23,382 nt of DNA from DATGYC01 sp035298385. GTDB lineage: Bacteria; Bacillota; Sulfobacillia; Symbiobacteriales; Symbiobacteriaceae. Of the stretch, positions 14,184 to 21,938 are shown piece by piece. Each line of letters begins with the position of its first letter. Within the stretch, counting starts at the first letter, position 1. Position numbers and translations under genes: made by a program. The notes below the pieces were generated by a model. That model did not search any database. It was not told the DNA's origin and saw only the letters and a list, made by a program, of their open reading frames with translations. Where the stretch lies: positions 1 to 23,382 of the forward strand of contig DATGYC010000269.1 of the NCBI GenBank assembly GCA_035298385.1, in the 5' to 3' direction.

Positions 14184-15905
14184 GTGCTCGATCCCCATGG
14201 TAAGTCTACCCTGGGCGCCGGCGGTGGCCTTCGCAGCGGTCAAATGCGCATGCTAGGCGTAGTGCCAGTCCAAGGGAGGGATCGCCCGCTGCGCCGCTGG
14301 TCCATCTGGCTCTTCGCCAGCCTGCTTCTCTTCCTCCTGCTTACCAGCCTGAACTCCTTCATCTTCGCGCGGGCCGAAGGGGTGCCGCTGAGCCTGATCG
14401 AGTCGGCCCTCTTCGTGCTGGAGTCGCTGACGACGACCGGCTTTGGCTCCCAGACGCTGGAGGCGCCCGTCACCCAGCTATGGGCGATCCTTCTCATGGT
14501 ACTTGGGGTGCTGCTCATCGCCGGTCTGCTCACCTCGCTCGTCCACCATCTGAGCCGCCCCATGGTGGAGCGATTGCCAGCGGTGAAGGCGCCAGGCGGG
14601 ATGCGGGCGCATCTGATCATCGTGGGGTCAGGGCCGATGGGGCGCTACATCGCCCAGGCTTGCCAGCAGGCCAAGCTCCCCCACCTGCTCCTGGATCAGG
14701 ATCACCAGCGCCTGCAGATGGCTGTCCAGGAGGGCTTCAAGGCCGTCGATGGCGATCCAGGGAGTCACACGACCCTGCAGCACGCTCGGGTGGCACAGGC
14801 GCGTGCCCTGATCCTGACGGAGCGTGACGGGACGAATCTGACGGTCCTCCTACAGGCGCTCGCCCTGGCGCCGAAGCTCCCGGTCTACGCCACCCAGGCG
14901 GAGCTGCCGCCTGCCCTCTTCAAGCGGGCGGGAGCGGCGGGGATCGTCTCCGCCAAGCGCACGATTGGGCGCCGCTTGGGCGCCCTGGCCACGGCTCCCC
15001 ACCTGGGCGCCCTGGAGGCGTTGGAGCGCCTCATCGCGGGCGTTCAATGTGCGAGCGTGCCGGTCCTGCCGGGTACCCCCCTGATCAGTAAGCCGGTTGC
15101 TCTGGCGGGGGGCTCGGGTCTGGTCGTGCTTGGCGTTCTTACCCGTGGGGTCCTCCTGCCAGCCAGTCAGGCCACCCAGCCCCTGCTACCGGGGGATCTC
15201 GTGCTGGTGGTAGGGCGGCGAGAGGCGATCGAGTCGTTGCGCCAGCGCTACGGCGTCCGACTCCTGAGACCGAACCAGCAACAGGGGCCGGTGCTGATCC
15301 TGGGCGCCGGGGCCACGGGGCGGGCCGCTGCCGCCTACCTGAAGGCGCAGGGGGTCCCGGTCTGGATGCTGGACCGGCGTCCCCTCCCGTCAGGGTGGCA
15401 GGTGGAGCGTTTCACCCTGGGCGATGCAACCGTGGCGGCCGATCTGCGCAAGGCAGGGGCGGCTTCGGCTGGCGGGATCGTGATCGCCCTGCCGGATGAC
15501 GAGGCGGTGATCATCGCAACGATGATGCTTAGCGGGTTGCAGGCGTCGACCCGTCTAGTCTGCCGCGCAAACAAGGCAGAGTCGGTGGCCCCCCTCTACG
15601 TGGCGGGCGCGGAGGCGGTCGTCACCCTGCCCTTGGTGGGTGGGGCCGCCTTGGCTCGATTGGCGATCCCCTCCGGGGTGGCGTTGCCGACCTTGGGGGA
15701 GCTGGTCTTGCGGGAGGTGCCGGTCCCGGGCGCCTGGGTGGGGCGCCCCCTACGGGAGTTGGCACTGGGGGGGCTGGTGGGGGTTGCGGTGCGGCGTCTG
15801 GATGGGACGGTGGCGTTGGCGTGCGAGGTGGGGGCGCCCCTGGCGGCGGGGGAGAGCCTGGTCCTCTTTGGGCCACGGCGAGGGTTTGATCGCCCGCTAG
15901 GGTGA
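14184..15905 (+). CDS. Two-helix potassium channel with tandem RCK (TrkA) modules
   Basis: This is a 573-residue membrane protein. The pore module has helix 1 (about 39-62), a pore loop with the selectivity filter TTTGFG (83-88), and helix 2 (97-122). Two cytoplasmic RCK units follow, each with a Rossmann-fold nucleotide site: VGSGPMGRYIAQ with acidic Asp171 (from 147), and LGAGATGRAAAAYL with Asp397 (from 373). TrkA-C-like segments lie near 293-345 and 505-562. The arrangement matches bacterial MthK/GsuK-like channels gated by NAD(H), nucleotides or divalent ions. An active role in K+ homeostasis is likely; the gating ligand is unknown. GTG 14184 follows GGGGTG by 7 bases. The 36 residues before helix 1 are poorly constrained, so a later start (Met21 or Met23) is possible. 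Confidence 0.9.
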   Translation: MLDPHGKSTLGAGGGLRSGQMRMLGVVPVQGRDRPLRRWSIWLFASLLLFLLLTSLNSFIFARAEGVPLSLIESALFVLESLTTTGFGSQTLEAPVTQLWAILLMVLGVLLIAGLLTSLVHHLSRPMVERLPAVKAPGGMRAHLIIVGSGPMGRYIAQACQQAKLPHLLLDQDHQRLQMAVQEGFKAVDGDPGSHTTLQHARVAQARALILTERDGTNLTVLLQALALAPKLPVYATQAELPPALFKRAGAAGIVSAKRTIGRRLGALATAPHLGALEALERLIAGVQCASVPVLPGTPLISKPVALAGGSGLVVLGVLTRGVLLPASQATQPLLPGDLVLVVGRREAIESLRQRYGVRLLRPNQQQGPVLILGAGATGRAAAAYLKAQGVPVWMLDRRPLPSGWQVERFTLGDATVAADLRKAGAASAGGIVIALPDDEAVIIATMMLSGLQASTRLVCRANKAESVAPLYVAGAEAVVTLPLVGGAALARLAIPSGVALPTLGELVLREVPVPGAWVGRPLRELALGGLVGVAVRRLDGTVALACEVGAPLAAGESLVLFGPRRGFDRPLG

Positions 15906-15941
15906 GGGCGCCGGGGTGGGTGCCGGGGTCCCGCTTGGTCG

Positions 15942-17183
15942 CTACGTGGAGGCGCTGACGCGCCGGCGCAGCAGCGGCTCGCGAATCACCTTGGCATCCA
16001 GCTTGCTGGCGCCCAGGAACGTGACGAAGCGCGCAAACCCGCGCGCCAATGCCTCCGCGAAGGCCTCATCCTTGCCGAGGGCCTCATCCTCCAACCAGAG
16101 GCCCAGGATCACGAAGGTGTTGGTCGTCCGGTCGAGCTTGCTATCGAAGCGAGCGACGAGCCGGTCACCCCACAAGATCGGCAAGGTGTAGTAGCCGAAC
16201 TTGCGCTGGTGCTCCGGCTTGTATACCTCCCACACGTAGTCGAAGTCGAATAGAAGGTTGGCGCGCCCGCGCGCACTGACGTGGTCGAGCGGTGCGAGGA
16301 AGAGGACCTCTTCCGTCGTGGTCGTCGACAGCGGCGCCCACGCCTTCGGCAGACGCCCTGCGCTCAAATCGCGGAGCGCCTCGACGTCGCTGCCGAGCGC
16401 GTAATGGACCGGCTTCCAGCCTTCGACCCGCACCTCGACGAGCTCACCGGCAGCCAACATCGCCTCGAGGATCTGCTGCGCGTGGCTCGTTGGATCGCCG
16501 CTGTGAAACAGATCATTCGTACGGCGTAGCCGCGACAGGCCGGAGAAGCTGATATCCTTCTTGATCAAGTAGCGGTCAGCTTCGGCCTCGTCACTTTCGT
16601 GAAGGAGATGCGCAGGAGCGACCGTCTCCGTCAGTGCGTAGACGCGCTCGAACCGCTCGCGGTGGTGCGTCATCACCTCGCCGGTGCGCCACAGATAGTA
16701 CAGAGCCAGCGCGCTGTCCTTGCGACCGCGATAGTTCTCCGTTCGCTTCCGCGTCGTCATCGCGAAGTCGCGATTGCTCACGGTGCCTCGCTCGTGCAGG
16801 ATGGCCCGCATTTCGGCGATGGCATCGGCGTAGTCGTGGGCCATGCTGCGAATGCGCGGGTTGTGATCGCGCTCGCGGCGCATGATCACGCGCCAGTACG
16901 GTAGCTCGTCCATCGGTCGGGCGGCGAGCCAGCCACCCCAGTCGAAGAACTGGCGTTGCTGGTAGGCCACCTCCTCCCACAGGCCAGGCGTGTAGTCGAG
17001 TACACGGCTGTGTAGCTTGATGTCGTGGCTGCGCGCGATGATCTGCAGCGGGTCCAGTTGCACGTACTCCATCGTGCGCATGGCCTGCGCCGTGCCCTCG
17101 ACGCCTTGCCAGCGGCGCCCGGGCCACAGGCCTTGCTTGCCAAGGATGAACTGACGGGCAATGTCGGTGTTGATGGTCAGCAA
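15942..17183 (-). CDS. ycaQ: YcaQ-like winged-helix DNA glycosylase (HTH_42 family)
   Basis: This is a 413-residue member of the HTH_42/YcaQ family, whose studied members are DNA glycosylases that unhook interstrand crosslinks or remove bulky alkyl lesions. The catalytic signature is Gln-x-Asp, seen here as Gln42-Leu-Asp44 in EYVQLDPLQ. That fits the YcaQ (AlkX) branch rather than the QxQ of AlkZ. Other family marks are RSHDIKLHSR, a winged-helix region near 125-170, and LLFDFDYVWEVYKP followed by GYYTLPILWGDRLVARFDSK. The frame is open to ATG 17219, but no ribosome binding site precedes it. TTG 17183 has AGGAGG 10 bases upstream and is preferred. It lies 82 bases after the SLH gene. Its codon use (more GCG, CGC and TCG) looks different from the neighbours, hinting at transfer. 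Confidence 0.87.
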   Translation of the reverse strand: MLTINTDIARQFILGKQGLWPGRRWQGVEGTAQAMRTMEYVQLDPLQIIARSHDIKLHSRVLDYTPGLWEEVAYQQRQFFDWGGWLAARPMDELPYWRVIMRRERDHNPRIRSMAHDYADAIAEMRAILHERGTVSNRDFAMTTRKRTENYRGRKDSALALYYLWRTGEVMTHHRERFERVYALTETVAPAHLLHESDEAEADRYLIKKDISFSGLSRLRRTNDLFHSGDPTSHAQQILEAMLAAGELVEVRVEGWKPVHYALGSDVEALRDLSAGRLPKAWAPLSTTTTEEVLFLAPLDHVSARGRANLLFDFDYVWEVYKPEHQRKFGYYTLPILWGDRLVARFDSKLDRTTNTFVILGLWLEDEALGKDEAFAEALARGFARFVTFLGASKLDAKVIREPLLRRRVSAST

Positions 17184-17265
17184 GATGACGTCGCCTCCTC
17201 TTCGCATCAGCCGAATCATAGGACTCAGCGGATATTACCACGAGGGAGGGAGCAAATCCTTTTCG

Positions 17266-19575
17266 TTACTCCATGCCGAACAGGTTCGAGAGCACCTTGG
17301 CGGCCTGGTCACGGTTCAGCGCCGCTGCCGGGCCGAAGGTGCCGTCCGGGAAGCCGCTCAGCCACTTCCGCTCCACCAGGGCGACCACTGAGGCCCTTGC
17401 CCAGGTCGGGACCGTGGCCCAATCCTTAAAGGCCGCCGGCTTGGACGGCGTCGCGTCCGTCTCAACCCCCAGCAAGCGGGCCAACGTCACCGCCGCCTCT
17501 GCCCGAGACATGGTCTTCTCCGGGTAGAAGTAGCGCTGGCCGTTCTGGATGTCACCACCCATCAGGCCGTACTCGAAGACCGCCTGCAGGTAGGGCTTCG
17601 ACCAGTCCTCCTTCATGTCGGCGAAGGGCTTGGCCGTCGTCTGCTTGGGCGCCAGACCCAAGGTGGCCGCGAGCATCTTGGCGAACGCAGCGCGGGTGAC
17701 GGGGCGCCCTGGTGCAAACAGCCCATTGCCACCGCCCGACAGGATCTCCAGATGGGCCATCACCTCCACGTAACGACGGGCCCAGTGGCCGGCGGGTACG
17801 TCGGCGAAGGTGTCGACTCGATCGACCAGGAAGGTGCGGCTCGCCCAGGCTGCGTTGGCCAAGTCACTGCCCACGACGCCAAGCTGGACGGTATGGAGCC
17901 CCTCGGCGAGCCCGCTCGGATCGACGGTGATGGGCATCAGGGTCCCATCCGGGCGCAACGCCTGCTTCAACAGGACCTCGCCGTCCAGATGGCCGACCGC
18001 TAGCCCGGCCGATCCTGGCACCGTGAGCCCGGCAGATAAGGTGAAGGGCTGGTTGCGGGTCTCGTAGGTCTTCAGTGCCCCCAACTGAACGCCCGGCATC
18101 TGCAGGGAGAGCTCCAGATCTGGCCCGCCGATGGTCAGGTAGGCGAGCCTGCTGTTCGAGAAGTGGATACGGTAGATACTGGCCTTCGGCAACTGCAGGT
18201 AGGTGCCCCAGCGGTTCTTCCCGTCCACCCACTCCCGGAAGAGTTGCTCGCCGCTCTGGGCGTCCGAGATCGTCAGCCAGTAGCCCTCCGATGTGGCGAG
18301 TGGCTTCGCCTCCACGATCAGCAGTCCAGCATCCGCCCGGCCGAAGTAGGCCTCAGCCTGGTCCAGCGTCGCCGTCGGGTGTGGCGAGGGCTGACGGTAC
18401 CAGACGCGGGCCGCCTCATCCTTCGTGGTGAGCGTGAAGGAGGCGTCCGCTGTCATCGTCTGGCCGTTCAGGGAGCGGAGCCCATCCGGACCGCCCTTCA
18501 GGTGGAAGGTGTAGGCCTCATTGCGACCGACGATGCGGGTTCGGGCGTCCGGTAGGAAGGACGGGATCGCCCAGACGAGGGCGCCCTTCGCCACATCCGT
18601 ACAGGTGAGCGGCCAATCGACGGGGTTCCCCGCCGCGTCCGTCACCGAGACGTTCCCTTCGATCGATCTACAGTCGAGGCGACGGTCGAAGAAGACCTTG
18701 AAGCGATCCACCTCACGAGTGACTGACGTAGACAGGTAGTAGTTGGTACCGAACTCGTTATCCGAGAGCATCTGGATCGCCGTCAGGGGCCGCTCCACGG
18801 TCTTGAAGGTGAGGGTCACGTCAGCGGGGAGGGGCCGGTAGTCGAAGGAGACGAGTCCACCGGGACCGCCCTTGAAGCGGACCGTGTAGGTCTCGTTCGG
18901 CTCCAGGGGCTGCCCTTCCCCCCGATAGAGCGAGCCCGCGTTGACGACCTGCCAGCCGAGGTCCTCGCCGCGGCTGTTCGTCAGGATCACGTTGCCGGGC
19001 AGCGTGGCGGGATCGATCACCTCCGTCAGGTGGTAGCTGAACCCCTCCAGGTTCGGCTCGATTGGTTCGTTCGCAGTGATCTCGACCGAATTCCAGGGCG
19101 TGCCCGTGTAGAGTCCGGTCACTCCCCACGTCGACGCGGTGTGGAAGGTGAAGGTGAGATCCTGGGGAAGGGTGCGCCCCTCGGTGTCATGGATCCCGTT
19201 CGGACCGCCCTTGAGCCGGAAGGTGTAGCGCTCATCCAGCTCTGGGGCGTTCTCCGGAATCGAAAACTCGATCGAAGAGCTTTGCCCCGAAAGCCAGCGG
19301 ATGCCCCAGTTCTCCATCCGGTTCCCCTTGCTGTCCGTCACGGTGATCCAGTCGGGGGGTGCGGGCAGGGTGATCGATCCGTTGAAGAAGAACTCGACCC
19401 GTGTCGTCTTCTTTGGGAGGGTGCCGCCGTCTTCGATGGCGCTCCAGAACTGGTCGTTGTAAAGCTGGACGACAGGGTTGACCGTCAACTCGCCCGCCGC
19501 ATAGGCCGGACGGGGCGTCAGGGGCGTCGTGATGATGAGGGCTGCGAGTAAGAGCCATGTGGTCCAGATGCGCAT
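17266..19575 (-). CDS. Secreted SLH-domain surface protein with three Ig-like modules
   Basis: This is a 769-residue exported protein. The signal peptide has a hydrophobic core at residues 5-17 and ends near PAYA-AGEL (26/27). Three related modules follow (about 27-147, 148-260 and 261-385). Each ends in the same signature, Y-T-[FV]-[RH]-[LF]-K-G-G-P-x-G, then a strand ending TFTFHT, TLTFKT or SFTLTT, resembling the SbsA-type Ig-like (Big_5) fold. Residues 386-585 are beta-rich without a recognised domain. Three SLH domains (about 590-640, 650-703 and 715-769) would bind pyruvylated or other secondary cell-wall polymer. Module 3 has two cysteines that may pair. No catalytic motif is visible, so it is probably structural or adhesive. 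ATG 19575 follows AAAGGG by 9 bases and gives a proper signal peptide; the upstream open frame to 19644 does not. Confidence 0.9.
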   Translation of the reverse strand: MRIWTTWLLLAALIITTPLTPRPAYAAGELTVNPVVQLYNDQFWSAIEDGGTLPKKTTRVEFFFNGSITLPAPPDWITVTDSKGNRMENWGIRWLSGQSSSIEFSIPENAPELDERYTFRLKGGPNGIHDTEGRTLPQDLTFTFHTASTWGVTGLYTGTPWNSVEITANEPIEPNLEGFSYHLTEVIDPATLPGNVILTNSRGEDLGWQVVNAGSLYRGEGQPLEPNETYTVRFKGGPGGLVSFDYRPLPADVTLTFKTVERPLTAIQMLSDNEFGTNYYLSTSVTREVDRFKVFFDRRLDCRSIEGNVSVTDAAGNPVDWPLTCTDVAKGALVWAIPSFLPDARTRIVGRNEAYTFHLKGGPDGLRSLNGQTMTADASFTLTTKDEAARVWYRQPSPHPTATLDQAEAYFGRADAGLLIVEAKPLATSEGYWLTISDAQSGEQLFREWVDGKNRWGTYLQLPKASIYRIHFSNSRLAYLTIGGPDLELSLQMPGVQLGALKTYETRNQPFTLSAGLTVPGSAGLAVGHLDGEVLLKQALRPDGTLMPITVDPSGLAEGLHTVQLGVVGSDLANAAWASRTFLVDRVDTFADVPAGHWARRYVEVMAHLEILSGGGNGLFAPGRPVTRAAFAKMLAATLGLAPKQTTAKPFADMKEDWSKPYLQAVFEYGLMGGDIQNGQRYFYPEKTMSRAEAAVTLARLLGVETDATPSKPAAFKDWATVPTWARASVVALVERKWLSGFPDGTFGPAAALNRDQAAKVLSNLFGME

Positions 19576-19600
19576 GCAGAACATCCCTTTCTGACAAAGG

Positions 19601-19645
19601 GGCGCCCCCGCAGATGCAGGGGCGCCGTAGATCGATACGATCATA
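19601..19645 (-). promoter_or_regulatory. -10 box and 5'-terminal hairpin of the SLH gene message
   Basis: On the minus strand TATGAT (19645-19640) is a good -10; no clear -35 is seen. Transcription would begin near 19633. A strong 12-bp hairpin follows within about 7 bases: GGCGCCCCTGCA (19626-19615) with TGCGGGGGCGCC (19612-19601), one mismatch. It ends about 10 bases before the AAAGGG ribosome binding site. It may protect the 5' end of a surface-protein mRNA, or act as an attenuator, since CCTTTGT follows the stem. Both roles are inferred. Confidence 0.4.
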
Positions 19646-19731
19646 AGCGCGTCTTTCTACCCCCGAATAGGGTCTTAGGGCGATTGGCGAGATTTACCGT
19701 CGCCCACTGTCACGGCTAGCCAAAAGAGGAA

Positions 19732-19761
19732 GGGGCGCCCCCGCTTGCGCAGGGGCGCCCC
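19732..19761 (-). terminator. Intrinsic terminator of tkt
   Basis: Two copies of GGGGCGCCCC (19732-19741 and 19752-19761) pair across a GC-rich loop with additional CGC/GCG pairing. On the minus strand the stem is followed by TTCCTCTTTT. It starts 17 bases after the tkt stop codon. Its sequence is nearly the same as the hairpin in the SLH gene leader about 130 bases away. Confidence 0.78.
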
Positions 19762-19778
19762 GATTCGTTAGGAAAGCG

Positions 19779-21812
19779 TTAGCCCTTCAGCCAGGTCTCG
19801 ATCCTCAAAGCCACCTGGGCCGGCGTGAAGCCGAACGCCTCCGCCAGCTTGCCCGCCGGCGCCGAGGCACCAAAGTCATCCAGACCGATCACTAGGCCAT
19901 CCCGACCGGTCCACTTGTACCAGCCCGTCGTCCGGCCCGCCTCGATGGCGGCGATCTTACCGGTACCGAGGACGGCGTCCTGGTAGGCCTTATCCTGCTG
20001 CTCAAAGAGGTCGACGCAGGGCATCGAGACCACCCGCAGGGCGATCCCCTTCTCGGCCAGGAGCTTGGCGGCGCCCAACGCCGTCTCCACCTCGGATCCG
20101 GTGGCGATGATCGTCGCATCCGTGCCCGCCATCGCCACGTAGCCGCCCTTCCAGACGTCGCGGTTCTGGAAGCCAGCGGGACGCTCGACCGGCGGCAGGG
20201 CCTGACGGGTCAGCGCCATGCAGACCGGGCCCTTCGCCTCCATCAGGGCGTAGGCCCAGGCCATCGCCGTCTCCACGCCATCGGCCGGGCGCCAGTAGTA
20301 GTTGTGCGGAATCGCCCGCAGCGCCTCATGATGCTCGACCGGCTGGTGGGTCGGGCCGTCCTCGCCCAGGTAGAAGGAGTCATGCGTCAGGACGTAGATC
20401 GACGGGCAGCCCATCAGGGCGGCCAGCCGGATCGCCGGGCGCATGTAGTCGGAGAAGATCAGGAAGGTGGCGCCGTAGACCCGGAAGCCGCCCCAGAGGG
20501 TCATGCCGTTGATCGCAGCCGCCTCGGCGAACTCGCGGACGCCGAAGTAGAGGTTGCGGCCATCACGGCTGGTATCACGCTCGCCGAGGTGGCCACCGGG
20601 GCCGAAGTGGCCCTGGTTCTTCATCAGCGTGCCGTTGGAGCCCTGCAGGTCGGCCGAGCCGCCCACGAGCTGCGGGACCAGCTCCGCCGCCCGGTTCAGG
20701 ACCTGGTTGGAGAGGACGCGGGTCGCATCCTTCTTGCCGGCGATGACGGCGACGAGCTGCTCGTCGAGGTCGGCCGGGACCAGGTGGTCGAAGTGGACCT
20801 GCCAGAGCTTCGCCTTCTCGGGGTTGGCCTTCGCCCAGGCGGCAAAGCCCTCCGCCCACGCCTTGTGGTCAGCCTGCTTGGCGCCCTTCAGCTGGGCGTA
20901 GAAGGCCGAGACCTCGGCGGGGATGTAGAAGGTCGGCTCCACCGGCCAGCCGATACTCTCCTTGGTCAGCTTGATCTCCTCCGCGCCGAGCGGGGCGCCG
21001 TGAGAGATCTCCTTGCCCTGCTTATTCGGCGAGCCGTTGCCGATGATCGTCTTGGCGACGATGAGCGAGGGCTTGTCAGTGACGGCCTGGGCGGCCTTGA
21101 CGGCCTGGCTGATCTGGGCATGGTCGTGCCCGTCGATCCGCTGGACGTGCCAGCCGTAGGCCTCGAAGCGCTTGGGGACATCCTCGGTGAAGGAGATGTC
21201 GGTGTCGCCGTCGATCGAGATCTCGTTGTCGTCGTAGAAGAAGATCAGGCGGCCGAGCTTCTGGTGGCCGGCCAGGGAGGCAGCCTCCGAGGCGACACCT
21301 TCCATTAGGTCACCGTCACCGCAGATGCCGTAGATATACTGGTCGATCGGCTTGAAGCTGTCCGTGTTGAAGCGGGCGGCGGCCATCTCAGCGGCCATCG
21401 CCATGCCGACGGCGTGGGCGATGCCCTGGCCGAGCGGACCGGTCGTCACCTCGACGCCGACGGTGTGGCCGAACTCCGGATGGCCCGGGGTCTTCGAGCC
21501 CCACTGGCGGAAGTTCTTCAGCTCGTCCAGCGAGAGGTCGAAGCCGGAGAGGTGCAGCATTGCGTAGAGGAGCATCGAGCCGTGACCGTTCGAGAGGATG
21601 AAGCGGTCCCGGTTCTGCCAGCGAGGGGCGTCGGCGTCGTAGCGCAGGAACTCGGACCAGAGGACGAAGGCGATGTCGGCGCAGCCCATCGGGGCGCCCG
21701 GGTGGCCCGACTTGGCCTTCTCAACGGCGTCGGCGGCCAGCATCTTGATCGTGTTGACGCAGGCAAGCCGAAGCTCCGGCGAAAGGGAGGCGACCAGTTC
21801 AGCGGTGGTCAA
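19779..21812 (-). CDS. tkt: Transketolase
   Basis: This is a 677-residue thiamine-diphosphate enzyme of the pentose phosphate pathway. It moves two-carbon units between sugar phosphates such as xylulose-5-phosphate and ribose-5-phosphate. The N-terminal domain has SGHPGAPMG (His37), GPLGQGIAHAVGMA and the cofactor motif GDGDLMEG...NEISIDG. The middle domain has REFAEAAAINGMTLWGGF, with the catalytic glutamate, and DSFYLGEDGPTHQPVEH. The C-terminal domain is complete. An upstream open frame reaches 21869, but TTG 21812 has AAAGGAGG with an 8-base spacer and gives the normal family length. It is probably transcribed alone from a promoter at 21850-21879 and ends at the 19732-19761 hairpin. There are no other pentose phosphate genes in the window. 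Confidence 0.97.
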   Translation of the reverse strand: MTTAELVASLSPELRLACVNTIKMLAADAVEKAKSGHPGAPMGCADIAFVLWSEFLRYDADAPRWQNRDRFILSNGHGSMLLYAMLHLSGFDLSLDELKNFRQWGSKTPGHPEFGHTVGVEVTTGPLGQGIAHAVGMAMAAEMAAARFNTDSFKPIDQYIYGICGDGDLMEGVASEAASLAGHQKLGRLIFFYDDNEISIDGDTDISFTEDVPKRFEAYGWHVQRIDGHDHAQISQAVKAAQAVTDKPSLIVAKTIIGNGSPNKQGKEISHGAPLGAEEIKLTKESIGWPVEPTFYIPAEVSAFYAQLKGAKQADHKAWAEGFAAWAKANPEKAKLWQVHFDHLVPADLDEQLVAVIAGKKDATRVLSNQVLNRAAELVPQLVGGSADLQGSNGTLMKNQGHFGPGGHLGERDTSRDGRNLYFGVREFAEAAAINGMTLWGGFRVYGATFLIFSDYMRPAIRLAALMGCPSIYVLTHDSFYLGEDGPTHQPVEHHEALRAIPHNYYWRPADGVETAMAWAYALMEAKGPVCMALTRQALPPVERPAGFQNRDVWKGGYVAMAGTDATIIATGSEVETALGAAKLLAEKGIALRVVSMPCVDLFEQQDKAYQDAVLGTGKIAAIEAGRTTGWYKWTGRDGLVIGLDDFGASAPAGKLAEAFGFTPAQVALRIETWLKG

Positions 21813-21849
21813 GGATGGATCCTCCTTTGATCTGCTGGTTATCAAACCT

Positions 21850-21879
21850 ACGCTACCATAGTTTGGCACGCGGTGACAA
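21850..21879 (-). promoter_or_regulatory. Possible promoter of tkt
   Basis: On the minus strand TTGTCA (21879-21874), 18 bases, then TAGCGT (21855-21850). The -35 matches 5 of 6 positions and the -10 is weak. It sits between the GNAT terminator and the tkt ribosome binding site, where a promoter is needed. Confidence 0.4.
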
Positions 21880-21904
21880 TCCCGTGGTCTTAGGATGCGA
21901 AAAA

Positions 21905-21926
21905 GACCGGCGTGGTTACGCCGGTC
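21905..21926 (-). terminator. Intrinsic terminator of the GNAT gene
   Basis: A perfect 9-bp stem, GACCGGCGT (21905-21913) with ACGCCGGTC (21918-21926), has a 4-base loop. On the minus strand it is followed directly by TTTTTCGC. It begins about 12 bases beyond the GNAT stop codon. This is the most canonical terminator in the window. Confidence 0.88.
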
Positions 21927-21938
21927 CGCTGGGCAACT

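Noticed and set aside
20304..21308. Plus-strand open frame of 334 codons opposite transketolase
   Set aside because: It is an antisense shadow of tkt, with no family resemblance and Arg/Gly/Asp/Val-rich composition.
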